Source: Jiangella aurantiaca
GTDB taxonomy: Bacteria > Actinomycetota > Actinomycetes > Jiangellales > Jiangellaceae
NCBI RefSeq assembly: GCF_004349105.1
Contig: NZ_SMLB01000021.1
Coordinates: 31,798 to 95,797 of the forward strand
Direction of reading: 5' to 3'
DNA length: 64,000 nt
Both the position numbers and the translations under genes were made by a program. The number at the start of each line of letters is the position of its first letter. Positions within the stretch are counted from its first letter, which is position 1. Below are positions 48,499 to 60,660 of this stretch, one piece after another. Below the pieces are notes generated by a model. That model had not been told where the DNA came from and searched no databases. It saw nothing but the letters and a program-made list of their open reading frames with translations.

Positions 48499-49000
48499 GG
48501 TTCGTGATCCCTCCGGTGTCTTCGCAGGCGACAGGCCCGACGATACCCGTCACCACTGACAGCGGCCGCCTCACATGAGGTACGGCAGGAGGACGGCGAC
48601 CGCGTCGGGCGTCGGCCGCCCGCGCGGGCCTGGCCGACCCGGCCAGGGCACTCACAGCTCCGCCACCGAGTTGATCATGGAGAAGGTCGGGTTTCCCGCG
48701 ACTCCAGAGCCGACCTTCTCCATGATCAAGCGTGCCCGGTCGTATACGCCGGACATGCGCCAAGTGAAGTGGATCTATGCCCTTCGCCGACAATAGCGGC
48801 GACAATTCGCCATCGCCCAGAAGGGTCATCAGCCAAGATCAAAGATGAGTGCTGACATGCGACGGACGAATACATCGTCGCGACGGCGGGACATCCTCAT
48901 TCCCAGCCGGAGTTCCGTCTCCGGCGGGTGGGGGTGGACACCGCCCAGCAGCAGGAGCAGAATCCGCAGCTAGGGAGCGATCTTCCCGGGGGGGTTCAGC
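48499..49000. other. Intergenic region with two hairpins, no supported gene
   Basis: It contains a 7-bp stem (CCTGGCC/GGCCAGG, 48629-48647) and the 59-nt perfect inverted repeat at 48671-48729. The stretch 48780-49000 is more AT-rich than its surroundings near 48790-48880 and probably holds the promoter of the gene at 49001, but no clear -35/-10 pair stands out. Confidence 0.5.
48671..48729. repeat. Perfect 20-bp inverted repeat (59-nt hairpin)
   Basis: TTGATCATGGAGAAGGTCGG (48671-48690) is the exact complement of 48710-48729, with a 19-base loop. There is no T-tract, so a simple terminator is doubtful. Ends and spacing resemble the 72-nt elements but the inner sequence differs. Confidence 0.8.
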
Positions 49001-49276
49001 ATGACCTACGAACAAGGTCCCGTAGCGGCGAAGGCGAAGCTGGCTACGTTCGCCCGGACGAAGGGCCTGCTCACAGACACGGACTTCCAGCGCGAGGACG
49101 CGCGTGAGTTCTGGAACCGGGTCCAGGCAGCCAACGTCTCGGCGCACTCGCCGCGCGCGGTTGACATCCACGACCACGATGCGAGGGACAAGATCTACGG
49201 CTGGGACTGGGATGGGACGGACGGCTACTTCGTCACCGACCCCGACCCCACCGATGCCGCATGGCATCCGGCTTGA
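49001..49276 (+). CDS. Small acidic protein overlapping a JmjC/Cupin_4 gene (possible substrate)
   Basis: 91 aa. The N-terminal half is basic/neutral and helical (KAKLATFARTKGLLTDTDFQ). The C-terminal half is rich in Asp, His, Trp and Tyr (RAVDIHDHDARDKIYGWDWD, TDPDPTDAAWHPA). GGGGGG precedes the ATG. Its last 16 bases overlap the start of the oxygenase gene, so the two are made together. The two-part layout is like a leader/core precursor or a small substrate protein. No known family is recognised. Confidence 0.65.
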   Translation: MTYEQGPVAAKAKLATFARTKGLLTDTDFQREDAREFWNRVQAANVSAHSPRAVDIHDHDARDKIYGWDWDGTDGYFVTDPDPTDAAWHPA

Positions 49277-50522
49277 GCCAGCCCGGCCCGAGGCCCTGGA
49301 GCCTCGCCCGGCTGCTGGCGCCACACGACGCTGACCTGTTCCTCCGCCACTACTGGGAAACCGCGTACCTTCATGTCGACCGCGGTGACCCTGGCTACTA
49401 TGCGGACCTGGTCACGCTACGCGACATCGATGCGCTGGTGGCGACGTCGAACCTCGAGGCGGGCCAGATCCGGGCGGCCGGCGGGCCGTTGGGGCCGGCC
49501 GGAGATCCGGACGAGGACGCGGAGGCCCAGCCGGCGCTCGCCGGTGGTGCGGCACGCGGCCGGGCGTCCACCTCTCCAGGCGGGCCCGAGTGGCTCTACG
49601 AGCAGTTCCGGGCTGGGTCGTCGCTGGTGTTGTCCTTCCTGCAGGGGCGGTCCGCGGCGCTGCGCGACTTCTGCAATGACCTCGGCCGGGAGCTCAGCGC
49701 TGGTGTCCAGGCCAACGCCTACGTGACCCCGGCGCACGCACAGGGCCTCGCCGCGCACTATGACACCCACGACGTCTTCGTGGTCCAGGTCGCCGGCACC
49801 AAGGTATGGAAGCTGTACGACATCCCGGTCCCGGTGCCGCTCAACTCGCAGCACTATCGGCGCGAGGAGCACGCGCCCTCAGCTCCGCCGGTTGTGGTCG
49901 AGGTCGCCGCGGGCGACGTGCTCTACGTGCCGCGCGGGCTCGTGCACGAGGCGCAGTCGACGGATGCGGTGTCTGTGCATCTCGCGGTGGGCGTGCTCAC
50001 TCTGACGTGGGCAGACGTCCTGCATGCCGCCGTCGATGACGTTGCCCGCCGAAATCCGGCCGGCCGCCGCGCGCTGCCGACGGCCTTCGCTCGCGACGCC
50101 GACGCACGTTCGATGGCCGTCGACGGCGTGAGTTCGGCGCTGGCACAGCTGCGCCGGCGAGCCGAGCCTGCCGCGTTGATCGACCGCATGGCGGCCGTGG
50201 CCATGAGCCGGCTCACGCCCGACGTGGACGGCTACCTGTGCGGCATCGCGGCCGGCCCCGAGTTGGATCTGACCACGCCTCTGGACCGGCATGACCGCGA
50301 CACCTGGTCCGTCGACCTGCGCGAGGACGGGCGGCTGGTGCTGGCGTCCGGGACCCGCCGCCTGTCCATGCCAGCTCGCCTGGAGTCGGAGCTCGAGTGG
50401 CTGGTGACCGCGCCTTTGCCGGTGTCCGCGGCCGACCTTCCGGGCACCCTGGCGGCGGAGGACCGGCTGGTGTTGTTCCGCCGCCTGGTGAGCGAGGGCT
50501 TCCTCCGCCTGCCCGGTACCGG

Positions 50523-54500
<3,978 letters not shown>

Positions 54501-54575
54501 CGTTGGCTCCTAGCCGAGTCGGAACGCCGGCCCGTTCACAGGCCGGCCACGTCCCTGTGATCGTGGCGACCCGTC

Positions 54576-54644
54576 GTTACTCGGGCGTGCGGCGACCATT
54601 ACGGCCGCGTGACATGGACCACCGTTGCGTTACGACTGCGTGAA
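54576..54644 (-). promoter_or_regulatory. Three GlnR-like binding boxes ahead of amt-glnB-glnD
   Basis: On the minus strand the units TTCAC-N6-GTAAC (54644-54629), GTCAC-N6-GTAAT (54613-54598) and CGCAC-N6-GTAAC (54591-54576) match the gTnAc-N6-GaAAc half-box of the actinobacterial nitrogen regulator GlnR. The last two are 22 bases apart, the canonical tandem spacing. Amt operons are known GlnR targets in Streptomyces. Confidence 0.65.
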
Positions 54645-54664
54645 CAGCGCCCGCCCCGCCTCTC

Positions 54665-54738
54665 CGTTGATCTTGGAGTTGTTCGGCAATTGCAGCCCGG
54701 AATGTCCGATAGATGGCCGAACAAGTCCAAGATCAACG
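54665..54738. repeat. 72-nt palindromic element, copy 1
   Basis: It starts GTTGATCTTGGAG and ends TCCAAGATCAAC; with one extra pair at each end, 22 of 23 arm bases pair. The 72-base core has the same length as copies at 54970 and 63907. Inner stem GTTCGGC/GCCGAAC. The loop contains GGAATGTCCG. It lies between the GlnR boxes of amt and a truncated lacI-type gene. Confidence 0.85.
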
Positions 54739-54755
54739 CGAGCAGAGGGGCGTGA

Positions 54756-54944
54756 TCAGTCCAGGGGTGCCATGGAGCTGCGCTCGATCAACGTGGTCGC
54801 GAGCTCGAAGTGGTAGGTCTCCGGGCGCTGCCCCTGCGCCAGCGACAGCAGCGTCCGCAGCGCCACCCGGCCCATCTCGCGCATCGGCTGCCGCACCGTC
54901 GTGAGCCGGGGCGACGTCCAGGCGGCCGCGTAGGTGTCGTCGAC
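54756..54944 (-). pseudogene. Truncated LacI-family regulator (C-terminal remnant)
   Basis: About 63 residues at the C-terminus of a LacI/GalR regulator: VDDTYAAAWTSPRLTTVRQP and MREMGRVALRTLLSL, ending LATTLIERSSMAPLD. The family's usual preceding VVGFDD is replaced by unrelated residues (GSGE). The break falls about 25 bases from the 72-nt element at 54970. The DNA-binding and most of the sugar-binding domains are missing, so it is surely inactive. Confidence 0.8.
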
Positions 54945-54969
54945 ACACTCCCCTGACCCCGCCCACGAA

Positions 54970-55041
54970 GTTGATCTTGGAGTAACCGTGGAATCAAACG
55001 GACATTCCACCCGGCAACACCACGATTACTCCAAGATCAAC
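54970..55041. repeat. 72-nt palindromic element, copy 2
   Basis: GTTGATCTTGGAGTAACCGTGG pairs with CCACGATTACTCCAAGATCAAC with one mismatch. Exactly 72 bases. Read on the minus strand its loop has GGAATGTCCG as in copy 1 and TTGATTCC as in copy 3. It sits at the broken end of the lacI-type remnant, upstream of the MerR-type promoter. Confidence 0.87.
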
Positions 55042-55084
55042 TCGGGGGTGGAGGTCGGGCGCCCAGGAGATGGCGGAACAGGGG

Positions 55085-55116
55085 TTGCAACCGGTACCCG
55101 GGTACGGGTTTACCGT
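55085..55116 (+). promoter_or_regulatory. MerR-type promoter with 20-bp spacer and palindromic operator
   Basis: TTGCAA (55085-55090) and TACCGT (55111-55116) are separated by 20 bases, the stretched spacing typical of MerR-activated promoters. The spacer is a near-perfect palindrome, AACC-s-GTACCCGGGTAC-s-GGTT. Transcription would start within a few bases of the ATG at 55123, so the first message is probably leaderless. It likely serves auto-regulation by the MerR protein encoded downstream. Confidence 0.65.
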
Positions 55117-55122
55117 CGGGAT

Positions 55123-55440
55123 ATGGACATCATCGCCGACGCTTCGTTCCTTCCCGACTCGTGCACCCTGCCGTCGGCGGACCGGCCGCTGCGACTGGCC
55201 GAGTTCGCCGACCTGTTCGCCCGCTCCGCCCGGCAGCCGGACCGTATGTCACCCACCCGGCTGCGGCTCACGCTGGACGACGACCCCGCGGTCCTCGCGA
55301 CGGCCCGCGACCTCGCTGCCCGCGAGTCCGCCTGCTGTGCGTTCTTCACCTTCACGTTCGGCGACCGCGGCGCGCTGACCGTGGAGGTGCCGCCGGCGCA
55401 GGCGGCGGTGCTCGACGGGCTGGAACGGCTGACCCGATGA
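55123..55440 (+). CDS. Small Cys-containing protein in a MerR operon
   Basis: 105 aa. The best-conserved looking stretch is ARESACCAFFTFTFGDRG, a Cys-Cys-x-Phe-Phe motif that I have seen in short proteins next to heavy-metal MerR regulators; a metal-binding role is inference. No membrane segment or signal peptide. The ATG appears leaderless. Its TGA overlaps the ATG of merR-like gene as ATGA. Confidence 0.7.
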   Translation: MDIIADASFLPDSCTLPSADRPLRLAEFADLFARSARQPDRMSPTRLRLTLDDDPAVLATARDLAARESACCAFFTFTFGDRGALTVEVPPAQAAVLDGLERLTR

Positions 55441-55859
55441 CGGGGCTGCGCAGCGGCGAGCTGGCCGGAGCCGCCGGGGTCAACCTGCAGACGCTGCGCT
55501 ACTACGAGCGGCGCGGGCTGCTCGCCGCGCCGGACCGCACGCTCGGCGGCCACCGCGTCTACCCGGCCGGCGCCGTCACCACCGTCCGCATCATCAAGGC
55601 GGCGCAGCGGCTCGGCTTCACGCTGGACGAGATCGCCGAGCTGGTCGACACCGGCCGCGGGCACGCCCGCTCCGACGCCGACCTGCGCGAGCGGGCCACC
55701 GCGAAGATCGCCGAGGTCGAGTCGCGGATCGCCGACCTGACCGCGATCCGCGACACCCTCCAAGCCGCGGTGGACGCCGGCTGCCACGACCTGCGCGACT
55801 GCGCCGGCAGCCCGGACTGCCCGATCCCGTTCACCCGTCTCGCCGGAGCCGGCACCTGA
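55437..55859 (+). CDS. MerR-family transcriptional regulator (metal-type)
   Basis: 140 aa. The N-terminal winged helix (LRSGELAGAAGVNLQTLRYY and ERRGLLAAPDRTLGGHRVYP) and a long dimer helix are typical. The C-terminus carries three Cys in GCHDLRDCAGSPDCPIP, consistent with the metal-binding branch (Hg, Zn, Cd or similar); which ion is unclear. It overlaps the upstream gene by ATGA, and the P-type ATPase gene begins 62 bases downstream. Confidence 0.88.
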   Translation: MTGLRSGELAGAAGVNLQTLRYYERRGLLAAPDRTLGGHRVYPAGAVTTVRIIKAAQRLGFTLDEIAELVDTGRGHARSDADLRERATAKIAEVESRIADLTAIRDTLQAAVDAGCHDLRDCAGSPDCPIPFTRLAGAGT

Positions 55860-55921
55860 CGCCGAGGAAAGGCGGCGAGGAAAGACCTTGTGGCGCCACG
55901 CGGCGCCGTTAGGGTCTTCCC

Positions 55922-58312
55922 ATGACCTCCGACGAGATGACCGCGCCGGCCGACGTCGGGCGCGGGCTCTCGACGGCGGAGGTGGCGGCCCGGGTCGCCG
56001 CCGGCCGAACCAACGACGTGCCGGCACGGGCCAGCCGCGGCGTCTGGGAGATCGTCCGCGGCAACGTCTTCACCCGCATCAACGCCATCCTCGCGGTGCT
56101 GTTCGCGATCGTGCTGACCACGGGCTCGATCCTGGACGGCCTGTTCGGCGCGATGATCGTCGCGAACAGCGTCGTCGGCCTGATCCAGGAGCTGCGGGCC
56201 AAGCGCACCCTCGACCGCCTCACCATCGTCGGGCAGGCCCGGCCCCGGGTGCGCCGCGACGGCGTCACCGTCGAGCTGGCGCCCAACGAGGTGGTCGCCG
56301 ACGACGTCATCGAGATGAGCGCGGGCGACCAGGTCGTCGTCGACGGCGAGGTCGTGGCGGCCGACGCCCTGGAGGTCGACGAGTCGCTGCTCACCGGCGA
56401 GTCCGACCCGGTGGTGAAACACCCGGGCGACCCGGTGATGTCCGGCAGCTTCGTGGTGGCCGGCAACGGCGCGTACCGGGCCACGAAGGTGGGCCGCGAG
56501 GCGTACGCGGCCCGGCTGGCCGAGGAGGCCAGCCGGTTCACGCTGGTCAACTCCGACCTGCGCAACGGCGTCAACACCATCCTGCGCTTCATCACCTACC
56601 TGCTGATCCCGGCCGGCTCGCTGTCGGTGTACAACCAGCTGTCCGGCGACCAGGACCTGCCCGACGCGCTGCGCGGCATGGTGGCTGCGCTGGTGCCGAT
56701 GGTGCCCGAGGGCCTGGTGCTCATGCTGTCCATCGCGTTCGCGGTCGGCGTGATCCGGCTCGGCCGCCGGCAGTGCCTGGTCAACGAGCTGCCGGCGATC
56801 GAGGGGCTGGCCCGGGTCGACGTCGTGTGCGCGGACAAGACGGGCACGCTGACGGAGAACGCGATGCGGCTGGCCGAGGTGCGCGAGCTCGACGGCGACG
56901 GCGACGGCGCGGCGGTGCGGACGGCGCTCGGCGCGCTCGCCGCCGCCGACCCGCGGCCGAACGCCAGCCTGCAGGCCATCGCCGAGGCGCACCCGGACGA
57001 CCCCGGCTGGCAGGTCACCGGGGTGGCGCCGTTCTCCTCGGCACGCAAGTGGAGCGGCGCGAGCTTCGACGGCAACGGACACTGGGTCCTCGGCGCGCCG
57101 GACGTCCTCCTGCCGGCCGGCGACGCCACCCGCGACGACGCCGAGCGCACCGCCGCCCAAGGGCTGCGGGTGCTGCTGCTCGGCCGCTCCGACCAGCCGG
57201 TCGACGCCGCCGGCGCGCCCGGCGCCGTGACACCGTCGGCGCTGCTGGTGCTGGACCAGAAGGTCCGCCCGGACGCCAAGGACACCCTCGCCTACTTCGC
57301 CGAGCAGGACGTCACCGTGAAGGTCATCTCCGGCGACAACGCCGCCTCCGTGGGTGCCGTCGCCGGGTCGCTCGGGCTGCCCGGCGCCACGCACACCGTC
57401 GACGCCCGGACGCTGCCCGCGGACCGCGACGCGCTGGCCGACGTGCTGGACGAGAACGCCGTCTTCGGCCGGGTCACGCCGGACCAGAAGCGGGCCATGG
57501 TCGGCGCGCTGCAGTCGCGCGGGCACACCGTCGCGATGACCGGCGACGGCGTCAACGACGTGCTCGCGCTCAAGGACGCCGACATCGGCGTGGCCATGGG
57601 CGCCGGCAGCCCGGCGACCCGGTCGGTCGCGCAGATCGTGCTGCTCGACAACAAGTTCGCCACGCTGCCGCACGTCGTCGCCGAGGGCCGCCGCGTCATC
57701 GGCAACATCGAGCGGGTCGCCACGCTGTTCCTCACCAAGACGGTGTACTCGGTGCTGCTGGCGTTCATGGTCGGCGTGCCCGGCCTGGTGGGGTACGACG
57801 CGCTGCCGTACCCGTTCTACCCGCGGCACGTCACCATCACCGGCTGGTTCACCATCGGCGTGCCGGCGTTCGTGCTCTCGCTCGCGCCGAACGCCGAGCG
57901 GGCGCGTCCCGGGTTCGTCCGCCGGGTGATGCGCACGTCGGTGCCGGCCGGGATCGTCATCGGGATCGCCTGTTTCGTCGCCTACATCCTCACCTACGAC
58001 GGCGGCGACTCGTCCGACGCCTCCCGCACGCAGGCCACGACCACAGCGCTGATCACGCTGACGATCATCGCGCTGTGGGTGCTGGCGATCGTGGCCCGCC
58101 CCTACGCGCCGTGGAAGATCGCGCTGGTGGTCGTCATGGCGGCGTCGTCGGCGCTGATGTTCCTGCTGCCGTTCACCCAGGACCTGTTCCTGCTCGACCC
58201 CAGCAACACCGGCTTCACCGTCATCGGCCTGATCTGCGCCGCGGCCGGCGTCGTCCTGGTCGAGCTGATCTGGGCGTGGAGCGGGCGCGACCGTCAGGCA
58301 GACGCGGACTGA
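55922..58312 (+). CDS. P-type cation-transporting ATPase (CtpE-like)
   Basis: 796 aa. Actuator motif LLTGESDPV, phosphorylation site [10 protein letters not shown], hinge [22 protein letters not shown]. The M4 segment [17 protein letters not shown] has PEGL, as in CtpE, a Ca2+ uptake pump of Mycobacterium, and not the CPC of heavy-metal pumps. No N-terminal metal-binding domain. TTGTGG (55888) and TAGGGT (55910) form a possible promoter that would give a leaderless start. Its closeness to MerR may be chance. It overlaps the convergent kinase gene by 19 bases. Confidence 0.9.
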   Translation: MTSDEMTAPADVGRGLSTAEVAARVAAGRTNDVPARASRGVWEIVRGNVFTRINAILAVLFAIVLTTGSILDGLFGAMIVANSVVGLIQELRAKRTLDRLTIVGQARPRVRRDGVTVELAPNEVVADDVIEMSAGDQVVVDGEVVAADALEVDESLLTGESDPVVKHPGDPVMSGSFVVAGNGAYRATKVGREAYAARLAEEASRFTLVNSDLRNGVNTILRFITYLLIPAGSLSVYNQLSGDQDLPDALRGMVAALVPMVPEGLVLMLSIAFAVGVIRLGRRQCLVNELPAIEGLARVDVVCADKTGTLTENAMRLAEVRELDGDGDGAAVRTALGALAAADPRPNASLQAIAEAHPDDPGWQVTGVAPFSSARKWSGASFDGNGHWVLGAPDVLLPAGDATRDDAERTAAQGLRVLLLGRSDQPVDAAGAPGAVTPSALLVLDQKVRPDAKDTLAYFAEQDVTVKVISGDNAASVGAVAGSLGLPGATHTVDARTLPADRDALADVLDENAVFGRVTPDQKRAMVGALQSRGHTVAMTGDGVNDVLALKDADIGVAMGAGSPATRSVAQIVLLDNKFATLPHVVAEGRRVIGNIERVATLFLTKTVYSVLLAFMVGVPGLVGYDALPYPFYPRHVTITGWFTIGVPAFVLSLAPNAERARPGFVRRVMRTSVPAGIVIGIACFVAYILTYDGGDSSDASRTQATTTALITLTIIALWVLAIVARPYAPWKIALVVVMAASSALMFLLPFTQDLFLLDPSNTGFTVIGLICAAAGVVLVELIWAWSGRDRQADAD

Positions 58313-60018
58313 GCGTCGCCGCGGCGGGCCGGGACCTCCCAGCGCACCTCCGTTCCGCCCTCGGGCCCCCGCCCGGCGCTGAACGTCCCGCCGAGCCGCT
58401 CGGCCCGCTCGGCCAGGTTCGCCAGCCCGCTGCTGTGGTGCTCCGGCGGCAGCCCGACCCCGTTGTCGGCGACGGTCACCCGCACCCGGCCGCCGGACGA
58501 CTCGACGACGGCGCTCACCCGGGATGCCTTGGCGTGCCGGACGACGTTGGACAGCGACTCCTGCAGCACCGGCACCAGCTGGTCGGCGACCTCGTCGGGC
58601 ACCCCGTAGTCCAGTTCCCCGACGAGCTGCAGGCCGGGCGCGAACCCGAGCTGCTCTCCCGCTGACTGCACGACGGAGACGAGCCGGCCGCGCAGCGTCT
58701 CGGTCCCGTCGTCCTTCGACGACTGCAGCGCGAAGATGGTCGACCGGATCTGCCGGATGGTCGCGTCGAGGTCGTCCACGGTGCGCTCCACCCGCGCCGC
58801 GACGTCCGGCCGGTCGATCAGCCGGGCGGCCGCGGTGAGGCTCATCGCGCTGGCGAACAGCCGCTGCACCACGAGGTCGTGCAGGTCGCGGGCGATCCGC
58901 TCGCGGTCGTCGACCAGCCCGTGCCGTTCGGCGTCCTTGCGGGCGTCGGCCAGTTCCAGTCCGACCGCGGCCTGACTGGCGAACGCCTGCAGCATCCGCA
59001 CCGTCGGCGCTGCGAACGGCTGCTCACCGCGCTGCCTGACCAGCACCAGTACGCCACGCACGCGCGGTGGCGCGCCCAGCGGCACCAGCAGCGCCGGCCC
59101 GGCCGGCAGCCGGTCCAGCAGCGGCGCCGGCTCCGCTCCGCGGCGGACCTCGGTGAGGACGCGCGGCTCACCGGAGCGCAGCACGGCCTCGGACAGCGTG
59201 CCGTCGGCGGTGAACTGCAGCCCGTCGAGCGCGTCGGAGCCTTCGCCGTTGGCCGTCAGCACCCGCATGAGTCCGGCCGCCTCGTCGTCCGGCGCGACGA
59301 CGACCGCGGCGCGCGCCGACGACATGGTCCGCGCGTGCGCGGCGATCAGCGTCAGTGCGTCGTCGAGCTCGGTTCCGGACAGCAGCGCCTGCGTCACCTC
59401 GGCCGACGCGTCCAGCCAGGTCTCGCGCCGGCGGCTGGCGTCGTAGAGCCGGGCGTTCTCGATCGCGATGCCCGCGGCGGTGGCCAGCGCCGTCACGATG
59501 GTCTCGTCCTGCTCGTCGAAGTCGCGGCCGCCGTTCTTCTGAGTCAGGTACAGGTTGCCGAACACGGCGTCGCGGACCCGGATCGGGACGCCGAGGAAGC
59601 TGCGCATGGGCGGGTGGCCCTGGGGGAACCCGTACGACTCCAGGTGTTCGGAGATCTCCGCCAGCCGCAACGGCCGCGGCTCCTTGATCAGCAGGCCGAG
59701 CACGCCGCGCCCGTGCGGCCACTCCGCGATGCGGGCGATCTCCTGCTCCGAGACCCCGATCGGGATGAACTGCGCGAGCTGGCCGTCGTCGCCGATCACC
59801 CCGAGCGCGCCATACCGGCAGTCGACCAGGTCGATCGCCGCCTCGACGATGCGCCGCAGGGCGGTCTCGAGCTCCAGCTCCCGGCCGATGGACACAACGG
59901 CCTCGAGCAGCGCGTGCACGCTGTCGCGCGCCTCGACCACGGCCTGCAGCCGCGACTGCACCTCCGCCAGTAGCCGATCGAGCGGCACCTTCGGGAGAAG
60001 CTGCTCGGACTCGGACAA
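58294..60018 (-). CDS. Two-GAF-domain sensor histidine kinase (DevS-like)
   Basis: 574 aa from a TTG at 60016-60018 with AGGGGG upstream; another TTG six bases up is possible. GAF1 (about 40-190, with [20 protein letters not shown] and [20 protein letters not shown]) and GAF2 (about 215-370) precede a HisKA_3 dimer domain ([16 protein letters not shown], phospho-His) and a HATPase ([22 protein letters not shown]). This is the layout of DevS/DosT oxygen and redox sensors; whether GAF1 binds haem cannot be judged. No response regulator gene is adjacent, so it may be an orphan. Confidence 0.9.
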   Translation of the reverse strand: MSESEQLLPKVPLDRLLAEVQSRLQAVVEARDSVHALLEAVVSIGRELELETALRRIVEAAIDLVDCRYGALGVIGDDGQLAQFIPIGVSEQEIARIAEWPHGRGVLGLLIKEPRPLRLAEISEHLESYGFPQGHPPMRSFLGVPIRVRDAVFGNLYLTQKNGGRDFDEQDETIVTALATAAGIAIENARLYDASRRRETWLDASAEVTQALLSGTELDDALTLIAAHARTMSSARAAVVVAPDDEAAGLMRVLTANGEGSDALDGLQFTADGTLSEAVLRSGEPRVLTEVRRGAEPAPLLDRLPAGPALLVPLGAPPRVRGVLVLVRQRGEQPFAAPTVRMLQAFASQAAVGLELADARKDAERHGLVDDRERIARDLHDLVVQRLFASAMSLTAAARLIDRPDVAARVERTVDDLDATIRQIRSTIFALQSSKDDGTETLRGRLVSVVQSAGEQLGFAPGLQLVGELDYGVPDEVADQLVPVLQESLSNVVRHAKASRVSAVVESSGGRVRVTVADNGVGLPPEHHSSGLANLAERAERLGGTFSAGRGPEGGTEVRWEVPARRGDAQSASA

Positions 60019-60283
60019 CGTCAACCCCCTGCTACCCGGCTCAGTCTCCCATCGACCAGCGGCGATGTCGAGGAACGCCCCGGGCCGAGGGTCCCGGCGC
60101 ACAGAGGACCTTGGTCCCACCGGACGCCGGACCTTCGCCCGGTCCGCCGGTCCGCCCCGGCGCGCTCCACTAGAGGTGCGGCGGGATCACAGAGCCCGCA
60201 CGGCGGGGGATCGCTCGGGGCCGGTATGGGGGTGCCGGCCCCGAGCCGGTTCCGTTGTCGGTGGCGGCTGCCAGACTGAGGCG

Positions 60284-60580
60284 GTGCAGCAGTACACGTT
60301 CGGCGCCGAGCTGTGGGCGTATGGCGGCGAGGCGTCGTGGGTGTTCGTCACCGTGCCGGCCGACCTCTCGGCCGACATCCGTGCCCGTCCCCGCCCGCCC
60401 CGCCCGGGGTTCGGCTCGCTGAAGGTCGGCGTGCGGCTCGGCGGCACATCCTGGTCCACGTCGATCTTCCCCGACGCGAAGAGCGGCTGCTACGTGCTCC
60501 CGGTCAAGAAGGCGGTCCGGACCGCCGAGGGGGTCGACGACGGCGACACCGTCACCGTCGAGCTGACTGTCCGCGAGTAG
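60284..60580 (+). CDS. DUF1905 domain protein
   Basis: 98 aa. QYTFGAELWAYGGEASWVFV and VPADLSADIRA, then LGGTSWSTSIFPDAKSGCYVLPVKKAVR are typical DUF1905 strands (small beta-barrel). The GTG at 60284 has GAGG just upstream. The gene stands alone. Function unknown. Confidence 0.8.
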   Translation: MQQYTFGAELWAYGGEASWVFVTVPADLSADIRARPRPPRPGFGSLKVGVRLGGTSWSTSIFPDAKSGCYVLPVKKAVRTAEGVDDGDTVTVELTVRE

Positions 60581-60607
60581 GGGCCAGAACGCCGGCAGCA
60601 CCACCTC

Positions 60608-60647
60608 GCTGGAGGGCTGCCGTCGGATCCGACAGCAGCCCTCCAGC
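60608..60647. terminator. Bidirectional hairpin terminator between convergent genes
   Basis: GCTGGAGGGCTGC (60608-60620) pairs perfectly with GCAGCCCTCCAGC (60635-60647), with further inner pairing GTCGGATCCGAC. It lies between the converging DUF1905 and M14 peptidase genes, where a shared terminator is expected. There is no T-tract. Confidence 0.75.
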
Positions 60648-60660
60648 AGGTCGAACCGAC

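Noticed and set aside
54934..55122. N-terminal extension of the 105-aa protein
   Set aside because: The extension runs through the palindromic element and the MerR-type promoter, so it cannot be coding in the expected transcript.
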